A stretch of 64,000 nt of DNA. Source: Sparassis latifolia. Lineage: Eukaryota; Basidiomycota; Agaricomycetes; Polyporales; Sparassidaceae. The translations under genes were made by a program, and so were the position numbers. Where the stretch lies: positions 496,001-560,000 of the forward strand of contig CM031558.1 of assembly GCA_018466975.1 (NCBI GenBank). Reading direction: 5' to 3'. Below, one piece after another: positions 47,481-59,199 of this stretch (positions are counted from its first letter, which is position 1; each line of letters begins with the position of its first letter). Under the pieces are notes generated by a model, which saw only the letters and a program-made list of their open reading frames with translations, searched no databases and was not told the DNA's origin.

Positions 47481-49162
47481 GCTTCACCAAATAGACAGAG
47501 AGCGGGAGTGAACGACGGAGGAAATGGAACGCGGAACATCTGACGCCTCGCGCTGCACCGCGCTCGCATTTATATCAGCGTGGCCCACCCGTCGTGCCTT
47601 CCCATGCAACATGCGCTCGATCACCATTGTCCCGTCCCTTTCTTTGCCTCTGTCCAGGATGTGATGCGCCCACAATACGATACACGCACCGAGTAGATCA
47701 GGCCCCAGATCCGCCTAATCCATTCAATTGGTAGGGCCCACCAGCGTGGTCACCGGGCGCCGCCGACATTCCGAGCTTCTAGCGGGACCGTCTGCCAATC
47801 CGCTCACGGATGCACCCTGGGAAAAGAACCTCCACCACCCGCGGCTTGTCCTTGCCACTCCGAGGCTTCGGCTGCCTAGTTCCGCCATTGTCCGCCCCGA
47901 CAAACTGGCCTGGCGATCCTGCTCCACTGCGATATCCATTTCGTCACAGTGATTTCCATCAGCCCGGAGCCAGCAAACACAAGAAGGACCATAATGGGCC
48001 ATGGGAACTCCGTCGCTTGCGACGTTTGATCCACCCGAACCAGGGAAATCAACCCGTAGGACGTGCTCTGGATCAGACGAACGCAGCACCTCGCTCCCTT
48101 GGGGGACGCCTGTAAATAGTGTCGTGATGTTTGCCTACAGAAGCTGAAACCTACCCTCTTTTCGCACCAGATGGCGGTGGGTATGAACGCCCGTAGTCGA
48201 GAGTCAGCAACATCGACGATGTCGGGTAAGGGCTGCCAGAACTGTCATTGAACGAGATGCCAACCGAATTCCACGGCCAAGAAGAGCTCCGATAGCTCAT
48301 TAGCATAAGGCTATAACGGGATCAGACATGCATCCGTACGCATTGGGAAAAAATCATGTCGGAGAAGTCCCATACGTCTTCGTCCATTGCAAGTGAACGC
48401 ACTTCTCAGAAGACCCGTGGTGTGAGGGTGTCTGCAGTGGTCCAGACGAGTTCAATCCTGAAACAGTTGGTCAGTGTGAATGAGCGACATCCGGTGTCAC
48501 TGCAGCTTCGAAATGAATCGAACATCGCGGCACACGAATCGCGAGATTGAGAACGCACTCGTCTGAGATGGAACAAAATGCGATTTCGCCAGTGAATAAC
48601 AGCTGAAATCACAGACCAAAGCTCTAAAGCAAGTCATCATCGGCACAAGTATGATGTTCGTAGTACATGTGCCGATGAGGATTTGCTTCCGACTCAGAAA
48701 GCAATATCCATACTACGCGGTCTTATCCGAGGACTATTGCCTTCGAAAAGAAGACGAATCCTGTACGAAGTCAAAGTGGACCAACTGGAAATGCGTACAC
48801 CAAGTGCTGGCGAACCAAGTTCGTGACAGCTGGATGGACTGCGGAGGAATCGCCTCGTGATGCGACTCCATCATCCATTCCTCCAGTTTGCTGTTATCCT
48901 TCCGCAGAATGCTGAAGGAAAGCGAGTATCTCGAGACTGAACAACTTGGCACTACGGCTGTCGGTGTACATGATCATGTCATGATGGTCAAGCTCAGTGC
49001 GGTCGCGATCACGTGTCGCTATTCTTCCGCTCTGATGCACGCGTCCAGACTCGGAGACATATCATCAGAGAGAAAACAACTCGTAGCATTGAAAGCGAAT
49101 AACATAAACAATAATAATATCGACAACTAGAAGAAGAAAGGGAAGAGAACACGACTGCTGCG
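47481..49162. other. 1.7-kb interval; promoter of copy B and unassigned sequence
   Basis: Contains the TATAAAT box at 47568-47574 (minus strand) for copy B. A 121-codon minus frame at 47724-48089 has no recognised motif. Remaining sequence holds nothing I can identify. Confidence 0.4.
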
Positions 49163-50447
49163 TCAATTTGGCGACCATGGCTCCACCCCGAGCTCCTCCC
49201 GCAACATGGTTAACTCTTGCTCCAGGGGGTCCCTGTGCTCAGCGAGCGGCGCACGCAACCTCCGTAAAGGCCCTTTCCTGTGCCACGGATGCTTAAACGC
49301 CATGCACGCATTATAGTCGATGATTCCATCGACCCGTCGCGGTGCCTTCGCGTTGCACTTAGGGAACAGGTTGCAGTGTCGCCTCAGCCCATCTGGCCGC
49401 GACAGCAATTTCTTGCATGTGGGACAGTGCCACAGTTTGTTCTCCCCCTCGAAGTGCTCCGCCAACATGTGGCGCTCCCGAGATTTCACGGTCCCTTTCA
49501 CCTGACAGTTCTCCACCAAGCACACCACCGTGCGCTGGAGAAGGAACCGGTCAGCGCTGTTGGGTGTACGAGGTATCCGAATTGAATATGCACCTTCTCC
49601 CTTCCCACCTTCGTCCTCTGCGCTGTCTTGTTCTTCACAAGACGCTGGCGCTTTCTCGGAGGTTGACTCCGCATTCGTCCTTCGCCGGAAGGGACTACGC
49701 TATGAATCTTCCTTCCAGTCTGGCGCTGTAAAGTGGCACAGATAGAAGAAAGGTTAGAGCACAGAATAGGAGCATGAATAGATCAACCTACCTTCTTATG
49801 GTCCAGGTACTCTTCCTCCACGGCCTCGTCAACGTACTCTTCATCATCTTTGTCCTCTTTGTCCTCCTCCCCCTCCTCCTCCTTTTCCCGTCCACTTTCC
49901 ACTTCCACCTGCATATCCTCTTCTGGTTCCGGTTCCTCTTCCTCCTCCTCTTCCTCCTCTTCCTTCACCGGCACATGGTAGTCACCATGTTTGCCTACCT
50001 CGGCCTCCTTCTCCTCCTTGCCGTCCCCGTAGTCGTCGACCTCGTCGTAGTCCGAGTAGTCGACCTTGTCCTCATGTTCATCTTCGTCTTCGTCCTCGTC
50101 GTCATCATCCTCGTCGTCATCCTCATCATCGTCATCCTCGTCGTCATCATCCTCTTCTTCCTCGTTGTCGTCATCTTCATCGTCCTCTTCTTCCTCCTCC
50201 TCTCGCTGCCGTTTTCCCAGCACAGCTTCAACCGGCTCTTCAAATGTTGGCAAAGGATCCGGATCATCGAAGACCTGCGTCAAAGATTCAGTCCAACGCC
50301 CACAAAGTGTTCGCAAACATAATGCCTTACCTCCACTGGTTCAAAGACCACGTCCCCGTTCTCAAACCGTTCTACCAAGTCGATATACTCTGTCACTCCT
50401 CCGTACATCAACCCCAGAGCCTGCGAGTAGGCAAAGAAAGCGTCCAT
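49163..50447 (-). CDS. Two-zinc-finger protein with long acidic repeat (copy C)
   Basis: Four exons, 50447-50331, 50274-49792, 49725-49594 and 49534-49163, 367 residues. Exon 1 encodes MDAFFAYSQALGLMYGG and VERFENGDVVFEPVE. Exon 2 is dominated by about 110 Glu/Asp residues in uneven runs after LGKRQR. Exon 3 is basic (PPRKRQRLVKNKTAQR, a likely nuclear localisation signal). Exon 4 has finger 1, CLVENC...HMLAEHF, and finger 2, CPTCKKLLSRPDGLRRHC-x5-C, then the shared tail PW-x3-G...LRAPLAEHRDPLEQEL...LREELG. It is a diverged paralogue of copies A and B with an acidic rather than Ser/Arg repeat. Function unknown; probably nuclear. Confidence 0.8.
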
Positions 50448-52937
50448 CGTGGGTATAGTTTGAGTGGTGTGAGTTGAAGTATGGACGCCGAAGTTCGAAA
50501 GTGCGCAAGTTCGCAAGGTAGAGCGTGTTGGGATGAGGGGCACCGCCGGCACTATTTATGTGTTCGGGAAGGATAAACGTTTCGCGGTGTCCAGCCGCGT
50601 GATGAGCATGATGCCGAGTATTCTATTGGATATCGCACAGATCAATGCATCCCGATGTTCTCGCCGAGAATGACTGCACACACCAAACGAACGTCCAAAA
50701 ATGGCAACGCAACTCGCCCATTGTTCATGACGTGGCCACCAGGCTCGTCGCCGGCCATGTGAGAGAGCTCCTTCACAGTGACGATGAGGCTGGGGTAAGC
50801 ATCCTACCCCTGGATTTTCTCCCCGCACAGGCTTCCGGCCTTTGCTATTTGCAAAGCTTGTCCCAAGGGCGAAGTCCCGTATGTTCCGTTCGTGTGGTTC
50901 TCCGCCGCAGAGGTTTCGTTCAATTCTACCGGGTGTCGCGTGAGGCAGGGGAACCTTACACCCATTTCCCTGCTTCAAAGTTTCGGGTTTTGTCATCCAA
51001 AGAGCCAGTCTCGAGAGTGAAGTCCTTCACGTTCCGTATGGTGGTACTTCTCCGCCCCAGAGCTTTTTTTGATCACCTCGCAGTGGAGTGTTTCCCGAGG
51101 GCCGTGAAAAGTTTCGCGCTTTGGTCAGGTATAACACCGACCATGGCGGTCCTCCCCACTATAGATGTCCGTTGTGAATATCAGTGAGATCATCCTCATA
51201 TGTCAAAGAGTCACTTGCTATGATGAGTCTCTACCTGTATCAGCATCCTCTCACATTAGAAGGGTTTTGGAGCCTTCTGAGTCAAGAAATACATCCTTTG
51301 CGGATGCAAACAGGGGATTAATATTAAGGGGTCAATGTCTCCGTGCCGGCACCGATGGCATATTGACTGACCTTGATGCATGTTGTTGCGATCTTCGGAA
51401 TGGAGCAGCACATTCAGAACTGCATCGTCATCGTCGTGCCCCGTAGACGTTCATCGGCCAGTTGTCGGAGAGAGCACACCTGTCTATTCCAGCAGAGGAT
51501 CACAGGCAGCGATCCATGCAGATCGTATCATAGACTACGTTCTAGGAACTCTGTCATGGTTGTGAAATTCAACATCGGCCTAACCTGAAGAGCACCCAAA
51601 GCAGCCGACGTGGCGCCATCATCCAGAACATCGGCGCGGGACCTGATCATCCCCAGCGTCGAATTCAACTGCGACCCACGAGTGCCCTGTATTACTCCTG
51701 AAAACTATACGCAACCCTCAGTTAATTGAATGGACGTGAACTCAACATCAATTCACCCAGCTTCACCCACAACATGGACAGACCGTGGACAAGCGAAACA
51801 AAATCAGCCCAAGAGGTCCAGCAGCCGGGCGATTTCGGTCGCCGATATTTGATCAGCGGAAACTCGGACACAACGGCCAGTGCCGCTGAGGAATCGCTGG
51901 TCTTCATCTCCATGATCCAGCGTTGTAGGACGAACCGTGGAAACGGAACCTACAGACGAGGAGGAGTGAATGGGAAAGATCCAATCTTGATCGGGAGGCG
52001 CCGCGGAAGCAGAGGGAAGTACTCGATCAATATAAAAAATGAGACCACATAGAAGTGTGGACTACGATTTTAGCCAGGTAGTCTTCGGTATGGCTTCAAC
52101 TACTATAAGCATGCAGCACATGAACGGTCTATATGCTACCGACGTAGGCGCGCAATGAGAGCTGGCACTGGAAAGTTGGACGGGATGCCTGACCAACAAT
52201 TGGTAGTAATTTCAGAACAGTATATACGCTCACCCGCGAAAAACAAGGTTCTAAGGTGAAGGTAATGTGAATCAGTGGAGAGCCATGTTGCAAGTTAAAC
52301 GTCAAGATACTGATTATGCCTCATGATCGAATGGATCCGCACACAAAAAGAAGGAATCGATGCTCTAGACGCCGACGCCAATCTAGCTCTCTGATGTACA
52401 TTTCACGCTGAAATCATTCGACGAATATATAAAATACAGTTCCAAAGAGCCAACCGATTCGTAGTTAGACAATCATGTGCGTGTGTATACAACAAACAAC
52501 GCCACCAGCCCGTAGTAAAACCCTCCGTATATGCGGATCCGACCAGGTGCACAGCGAACAAAGTAAGGACAAAGAGCGACCGACGAATGTGAAAGCGAGC
52601 CAAGCGAGAGTGTGCGTACATGAGCATGAGTGAGAGCGATACATGAGCGAGAATACATGATCGTAATAAGGCGACGGAGAGACAAGTCGGGAGGGTCCAG
52701 CCGCACCGGACAAAAAATGAGAAATGTAGTGTGTGAAATGAAAGTGGAATGAAGCATGTTAAATGCTAAACAAGTGAGGGTCAAATAAGTGCAGGAGATC
52801 ACGTGTATAAGGCTCCTGAGCAGAAGGGGTGCATTTATCCTTAAGGGCAAGTTGCGAAAAAAAGGATGAAGAACCTTCGGAAATTGTTTTTAACCATTGA
52901 ACTAGAAGGAAGGAACAACGGTTTCTGGCGCCTCGCA
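50448..52937. other. 2.5-kb interval with imperfect duplications; no firm gene
   Basis: A plus frame at 50645-51187 (180 codons) overlaps a roughly 110-130 bp imperfect tandem duplication (50866-50998 and 51014-51126), which weakens it as a gene. A minus frame at 51722-51913 (MEMKTSDSSAALAVVSEF...) and a neighbouring open segment at 51580-51690 could be two exons of an unknown gene, but no joining splice pair is convincing. Confidence 0.4.
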
Positions 52938-54743
52938 CTAATATGCAGCGACGGGGGTGATGGGAGAAGGTGAGCGAGACAGGGAGCAGGAGGCATCGGA
53001 GGCTACAACAGCTTCGGAGACCGCCGCAGACATGACAAGGAGAGTGTCGTGGTCTGAGACAGAGGTGGAAGGTGGAGCAGCACCTCCACATTCCGATAAT
53101 GTATCCTGGAGGTGGTGGAGGGTCTCCGAGGGTGCAATCGACCTGAGAATCGGCTTCACCAAGCCGCTGACACGATGATCGACTGTGGATTTCTGGAAGT
53201 CGACTACACGCTCCACCCTGGCCTCGACTGTCTTGACAATATCGTGAAAAGCAGCATGGTCAACGATGTCCATCATTGTGTCCGGTATGACTGGGCCGAT
53301 GACGGGGTTTGGAATAATCTGTTGCACGGCGAGGCCCTGATCCGCTTTCAAATGTCTAGCAATCCCGACTTTGGGCTCCCCTTCCTCCCCGACCATCGTC
53401 TCGTCGCTGAGTGTCCGATCCAAGGCCCTCTTAGCCTCCACTACCCGCGTCTGACTCCTCAGATCAGACGCAGGTGAACGCACGGATTCTAAAGCGGAAG
53501 GCGTACTCTCGCAACGGGGGCGCTGTGTGCGAGAGGATGTAATCGAGGAAGCCGGCGCACGCCCCTTCTTAGCCAGTCCCGGCGGCATCGGCGGGTCTCG
53601 TGTCTGCATCCGCATATGCGTATGGGAGTGGTTGCGATCTGCGCGCGTGCTCGGCATCGGAAGTTGCGGTAACGGCACTGAGAGGAAAGATGCGGGGAAA
53701 GACACGAGTGAGGAGGAGAAGGTGGGCATCGTGGGCATTGTCGCGGGCAGGGTGTGCTCGGCGGGGTCGACATTGGGGGGGAACGGATACTCGAAGCGCG
53801 GTGAGAGGTCGAATGGGGTGCCCATGATGGATGAAGGTGAGTGCAGTGTCAGGTTCCCAAGAGAAATATGGGGCTTGACGGTAGGTTCTGGCGGTTCTGG
53901 CGAGGTCTGCACCATGAGGTTAGGATGGGCCGGTAGCCAGATAGCAGTTGCTTACTGTCGTCACTGCGTTTCCAGACTCTGCGGGAACTAAGACGACATC
54001 ATCGAGCTCAGGGTCTGGTGTGGGTCCGCTGACGTCGTCGATACCGAAGTGGTGGGAGACACATGCCAGACTGGAAGGAACCGTTGGCATCGAGTGCCCC
54101 GCCTCAAAGGTGTACGTGCTGTCCTGCGAGAAAGATGTCACGGCGTTTCCAGCCAGCAAAATGAAGAGTGTATATCGCCAGCGATGGTTAATGGAGGGAT
54201 CCGAGGAGCAGGCGTGCTCGATGATGAGAACGATCAGGCGGCTCCAGCGTGCTCGCCCCTGGCTAAAGCTTTCGGACTTTGCCGACGCCAATTTCTCTAC
54301 TTTTCCAGGTGTTTCGCTGCGTCGCGATCTATGCCGACATGCACAGAACTCTCCAGTACTAGTGTCTTGCAGAAAAATGTCTGTCTCTGTCTAGGTGGTC
54401 GAGGCAGTCGAGTTGCACACTGTATCGCACCACCTGCCTGGCGCGTCGCTCCAAATCTCCAATTGCGGTTTTGTCTTCTTCGGGCCCCACAGATAAGTAC
54501 GGACACAAGCACGTGCAGTATGATAATTGATAATGGTCTTGACTGCACCGTCTGAGCCAGCGTGCACAGACAGAGACCGCGACGCCCGTGAAGTTGTCGA
54601 AGTCCTGCGAGCGGCTGTGAAGCCGCGTGTCCGTGACAAAAGCTTGTACCGCGACGCGTGGTAAGGGTCTGTCGCTTCCTGCCTTTTGGATCCGCAATTA
54701 ATACGAATGTTTGCACCTGAGGTCCCCTAGCATCCAGCGTCAT
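52938..54743 (-). CDS. Hypothetical 533-residue protein
   Basis: Exons 54743-54717, 54678-54434, 54316-53956 and 53906-52938 join in phase throughout. The first part has TIINYHTARACVRTYLWGP and LEIWSDAPGSETPGKVEKL; the middle has the hydrophobic pieces RLIVLIIEHACSS and YTLFILLAGNAVTSF, perhaps membrane-associated or a buried helical core. The last exon is Ser/Pro-rich and disordered, ending with a predicted helical patch (FHDIVKTVEARVERVVDFQK). I do not recognise the family. The start at 54743 is the first ATG in frame; an upstream exon cannot be excluded because conserved-looking sequence continues a few codons upstream. Confidence 0.62.
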
Positions 54744-56510
54744 TTGGGAGATATTCCAATGCTCAGCATCTCCAGTTTATTCGACGCCTGCGAATACACC
54801 TTCCAGTGTTCATGGTGGATGGGCTGCTTTTGTGGGTTTGAGATATCCTCTTTCAAGACACTCAAACATCCAACAGCACGAGGTACCTCGCTCACTGCGC
54901 AGTGCCAGCAACCGCTGGCTTGCAGATGTCGAGATGTTCCTTCATCCCTGTGCAGGTTCGTTCCGTAACCAGGCCACGCTCGATATGGCGGTGGCATCGG
55001 ACGCGGATTTCAGCCACGGACACGAGGCACGTTGACCGTGAGGCGTGCAGACAAGAACGCACCCTTTACTGAGATGTCCTCAGTATGAAGGAGCATACAG
55101 CCACGGCTCCCAGCATTTATAAATGCCGGAACGGGTGCCTGCAGAACTCCTAACTTCGCTCTCCAGCACCAGTCAGTCCACCATCACATCCGCATATCGT
55201 TCAGTCCGGCCCCTAACCCTCTCTATCCGCCATCAGCGTTTGCTATTCCTGTTAATGTTCGGCGTCCGACCGCTAAAGGCTACACAATATAGACATTCAT
55301 GGAGTGCTATGTGCGTCTGTTTCCATGCTCCTGATTATTACCTCACACTCTGACTTCAGCTGCACTGGACACAGAAGAATAGCGTCCATGGATGAGAAGC
55401 CGTACGGGACATCTTACGGCTGCTGGCGACCTTGAATCGGCATTGGAGATGTTCCTCAGGTGCGATGTTGACGTGGAGACACCTCTGCGCGGGGGTCTGT
55501 CCTGATCGAGTGACGATCGGAGACCTGGAATAAAGCAGACGATCACAACTCACCTTCGTAGGTCCATTGTAACATGTATGCCGGAAGAGGTGCCGTTGAT
55601 CTGTCCTCTAAACTATACTTAATACCGCCGTCTACACTACACCATGAAATCTTCCTCCCAAACCGCCCTCCAAGTTATACACCTCTAAACTACACACCAA
55701 TCTCTCCCCGAACTCTTCCTCCTAAGTTCTCATCGAAAATACAACCCCTCCGCTAAACTACTGTACGATTGCCATCTGAAGTACGACATGCAATTAATAT
55801 TGTACCCTCAGATGGCCTGCTAACGGAGGATTCCGGGGATGCCCCCATCGATATCGTACCGATCTATTCCTTGCTGATAAGCTAACACCGGAGATGGCGA
55901 GCTATATCTGGACATCTAATATTGTGCAAATATCCCATCTAACATTGTACATATGTGACAGAATGTCAGACAGTTGTACATTTTTGTAAACAGGCTTATT
56001 CTCGCGACCTGATTGGCTGAGAAAGGATGTAAGGCAAAATTTTCGCAGGCAACAAGAGCCGGTCATACATGTACAATGTAAGGCAGAATTTTCCCACAAT
56101 GTCCACAGGTGCGATATTGCCCGCTGTTAGTCCAGGATCATTATCCGGGAGCCCACTGAGAAGTCCCCCGTGGGAGTTTTTGAGCTACGTGCCAGACAGC
56201 GGAAGGGACGGCTGCGTCATCGGCACTAAACTATAACTTGTGGGTGAGCGGCGCTGCATTCGCACGCCATGTCCGATTCCCTAGTCCCCCCACGTATATT
56301 CAAAGCGTCGATTTCTGTGAGAGCAACATGTGATAAGGTAGTAGTCATAAGAATTGTTTACAACAAAATCCCGTAGTCAAGCCATTTTAGGGTGGTAATT
56401 ACTGCAAGCGCGAAACACAAGATGGTAGTAGTTGTACAAATAGTGGGGGAAAAAATAAATGTAGGTAGCGCAGATTACAAGCAGTAGCACAGGTTCATAT
56501 ACAATAGAGA
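54744..56510. other. 1.8-kb interval; TTGTACA-type motif cluster and small inverted repeat
   Basis: No gene recognised. Around 55770-56090 the words ATTGTAC, TTGTACA or TACAATGT recur at least six times, and GCCATCTGA (about 55772) pairs with TCAGATGGC (about 55808). A palindromic CATTTATAAATG lies near 55113-55124. Confidence 0.4.
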
Positions 56511-57041
56511 CTATTTAGATGAATGATGAAACTTCCGCGTGCGGGACAACAGCCGTAATCTCCTTGGGCCCATAAGTAGATGGTTGGCCGCACGAAGGTC
56601 CTCGGCTATAACGGGAATGATCTTGATGCTCACGACGGCCAAGGGTTCACTGCGAAGTTTGAACCAAGATGAGTCGACTTCTCCGACGAGCCACACAGTA
56701 GCTGGTTTATTGTCTATGGTGAGTATATGTGCAAGGTCCTTGTCACTGGAAGGACTCCATTTGCCGTGTTGAGGGACCTTTTGCACAGCATATACACAGG
56801 CGTTCTGGTCCTCGAAGTTGGAAAACGCATGAATGCAGCTGTGAAAGGTGGGTGATAAGGTATGCAAGGTAACATTGGAGAATGAAAAGAACAGCTTACG
56901 GTGTCAATGTGTTACCATACGAGTTATCACAATTCGAAACAATGGACTCCTTCACTCTGTAAGGGACGGAATTAGGTCAGTCAGACATACAACGGGTAGT
57001 AAAAGAGCGACTACTGCAGCATACAAAAGGAGGGTGGCCAT
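56511..57041 (-). CDS. Possible small secreted protein (first exon out of frame)
   Basis: The start codon at 57041 begins a clear signal-peptide-like stretch (MATLLLYAAVVALLLPVV). Downstream coding follows in exons 56956-56900 (VKESIVSNCDNSYGNTLT) and 56838-56511 (CIHAFSNFEDQNACVY, KPATVWLVGEVDSSW, LAVVSIKIIPVIAED). The signal-peptide exon and the next are one base out of phase: the only intron candidate is 34 nt and wrong-phase. A one-base loss near 56960 or an unrecognised splice is likely. A TATAAAAG box at 57106-57113 sits 65 bp upstream of the ATG. Unknown family. Confidence 0.5.
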
Positions 57042-57697
57042 GTTGCGGCCTCAGAACTCGGAGGTCAAAGAATCCCGCAACGATTGTGCCATCTCCCCCG
57101 GGATCCTTTTATACACATTATCATTTGTCCGTACAACATTGACATTGAGGGACATGGCAGCATGAGGATCGCAAGAGATTATGTCAGTAATCTGACAGAG
57201 CCCCGCCCTTAGGGCCTCTGTTCCCTCTGTTAGTCAAAGAAGGAAGAATCCCGGGGAACACCATTCCTTGTGTGGCAAATACCCCACTCTCTATATGCAG
57301 GACTGAATGAGGCGCTTGCAGTTTGAAGTATTCCGAATTCTACTTCTTCACAGCATCCTCAACTGTCGGAGTATTACGCTCCTTGAAGCAGTTAGACCAA
57401 TCACCGTGTAGCAAGAAGACGCAGGAATACGTGCGATGAGAAAAGCATCGACTCCCGTCGGGGTGGTGATTGGAGGGTACTGACATCAGCGGCATCTAGC
57501 GGCATGAGCGTCAGCGTTGTCTGTGCTGCAGCTGCAGACCTGGTATCTATCAATACAGAGCACTGAGCACATAGGCATGGATGCATGGAATGTCGATCAG
57601 TGATGCAGGAGGGAGGATGAGTCTATTCAGAAAGCCGCCGCGGGAAAATAAACCCCCTTCCCTCGAAAATAAAAATGCGAACACGGAAAGAAATATA
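57042..57697. other. Intergenic between two small minus-strand genes
   Basis: About 650 bp. Apart from the TATA box at its left, nothing recognised; a 61-codon minus frame at 57401-57586 has no motif. Confidence 0.4.
57106..57113 (-). promoter_or_regulatory. TATA box
   Basis: TATAAAAG on the minus strand, 65 bp upstream of the putative secreted-protein ATG at 57041. Confidence 0.55.
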
Positions 57698-58021
57698 TCA
57701 ATGGGCGCCAAAGACAATGTCGACCACTGACACTGACGACCGCGAGTTCCTCACATATTGCTCGCCATGTCGCACAGGGCGTACCGTGTCGGCGTCATCA
57801 TTGGAGATGACGAGCAACAGCCGGCTGCCGAATTGTGATGTGTGCCATCTCTTTGGCTCGGCGCGCAAGATGCCCACTTGATCATCGCATTGGGTTGTGT
57901 AGATGACATGGTTGAACGGAGTGCAGATGGCGGTGGGACTGGGACACCAGACGGCGGCCGACCTGGCAACAGCCAACAGACACGACAATGGCCATTGATG
58001 CCGCGACAGGAGACTAGACAT
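57698..58021 (-). CDS. Possible small secreted protein, 107 residues
   Basis: Single open frame from an ATG at 58021: MSSLLSRHQWPLSCLLAVARS followed by CPSPTAICTPFNHVI, CDDQVGILRAEPKRW, LLLVISNDDADTV and SSVSVVDIVFGAH. The N-terminus could be a signal peptide. An alternative two-exon model with a better signal-like first exon at 58197 (MARGDCLHPILYLLAAAF) does not join in phase. It resembles the neighbouring gene at 56511-57041 in size, two early cysteines, a central W and a V-rich end, so the two may be a diverged tandem pair. Function unknown. Confidence 0.45.
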   Translation of the reverse strand: MSSLLSRHQWPLSCLLAVARSAAVWCPSPTAICTPFNHVIYTTQCDDQVGILRAEPKRWHTSQFGSRLLLVISNDDADTVRPVRHGEQYVRNSRSSVSVVDIVFGAH

Positions 58022-58792
58022 ATGAGGGAGGAGAGAATATAAATCCAAAAGCTGCAAGTGTCGACATCAGCAAGGGAGAGAAGGAGGGAGGAAGTATCAG
58101 GCACACTCACATCTATGCAGCATACAGAATCTACGCGAAGAGTGAATGCAGCTGCGAGAAGATAGAGGATGGGATGCAGACAATCACCCCTAGCCATTGG
58201 TCCTCCTCCAGTCTTTCATTGGAAATAAACTTTCAAGGAATGCCGGCCGACTTTGTGTCGCGGAAATCTTGAACAGGAAGCGGGAAACCTGAAGTGAATC
58301 GGGTAGCCTAAAGACGGAAAGTAAAAAAAGCGGATAACCATTCTAAGAGAGAATTACTATATGCGGCGCGGGTACAACTTTATGTCAGCAACCACCATAC
58401 GTGCACAGACTGATAACCGATTCTTTAGGGAATCGGAATTCCCAAAACGTGTCGGTGGCAGAGATGTCAGTCGCGTCAACTCTGTATGTAAGCTATGTAG
58501 CTGTAATCCACGCCATTCTCTATGTCCATCATACCTGCAGAAGGCTCTTCAGAATGGCTCTAGTCGCTGATCCCCAGTGGAAAACGCGTATTGTGAGATC
58601 GCAGCAAGTCGCACGAGGTCGTGGCTGTGACCAGCTGCGACCAGCCGCGAAAATTTGGACTATATGCGATCTTGCGCGAGCCCAATCAAACGTGGTCGCA
58701 GGCTAGCACAGTGCCAAGCGGGAGAATCGAGGCATTTCGCATCTAGTCGAATATTAAGCCGCTGTAAAACATTGTATTGTCGTGATTTAATA
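58022..58792. other. Intergenic left of the transposon
   Basis: About 770 bp. Includes a possible alternative first exon of the preceding small gene (58197-58110). From about 58600 on, GTCG/CGAC-rich words become frequent. No gene recognised. Confidence 0.35.
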
Positions 58793-58859
58793 CACTGTGA
58801 CTACACTCGACGTCGTGTGAGCACCCTCGCCGTTGTGCGAGCTCCTGCGACATCGCGCG

Positions 58860-59040
58860 ATCTACTTCGGCGTGCTCCACTCACGCCCGCGCCCGCGCCC
58901 GCTCCCACCCCTGCCCCGCCCCGCCCCGCTCGCCCTTCCGCCCCGCCGCGCTGCCGCTGCCGCTCCTGCCCCTGCTCCCGCTCCTGCCCGTACCCCGCCC
59001 TCGCACCTACACACCCCGCGCGCGCGCGCCCATCCCCTGC
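58860..59040. repeat. GC-rich low-complexity tract
   Basis: Near-pure C/G with recurring CCCGC, CCTGCC and CGCGCG words, far outside the composition of the window. It creates long but meaningless open frames on both strands (58801-59073, 58833-59144, 58862-59113). Located near the presumed transposon terminus. Confidence 0.8.
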
Positions 59041-59199
59041 CAGCGACGCACCAGCGCTGGCACGCAACCGCACACATCCGCACTCCCTGCGTTCGCCGTC
59101 GTCCCGTTTTCACACCTGGATGCTGCCCAACACCTGTAATATAAGTAGAGTCAGTGAATATGTGTCATAGCATAGATAAAGAGTGAGATAAGGTACCTT

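Noticed and set aside
49774..50322. Strongly hydrophobic 182-codon plus frame resembling a membrane protein
   Set aside because: It is the antisense of the acidic Glu/Asp repeat; the minus-strand frame is flanked by conserved exons and wins.
55123..55353. 76-codon plus frame beside a TATAAA-like palindrome
   Set aside because: No motif or splice signals; the palindrome alone is weak evidence for a promoter.
58801..59144. Pro/Arg/Ala- or Gly/Arg-rich frames on both strands
   Set aside because: Produced by the GC-rich low-complexity tract near the transposon end.
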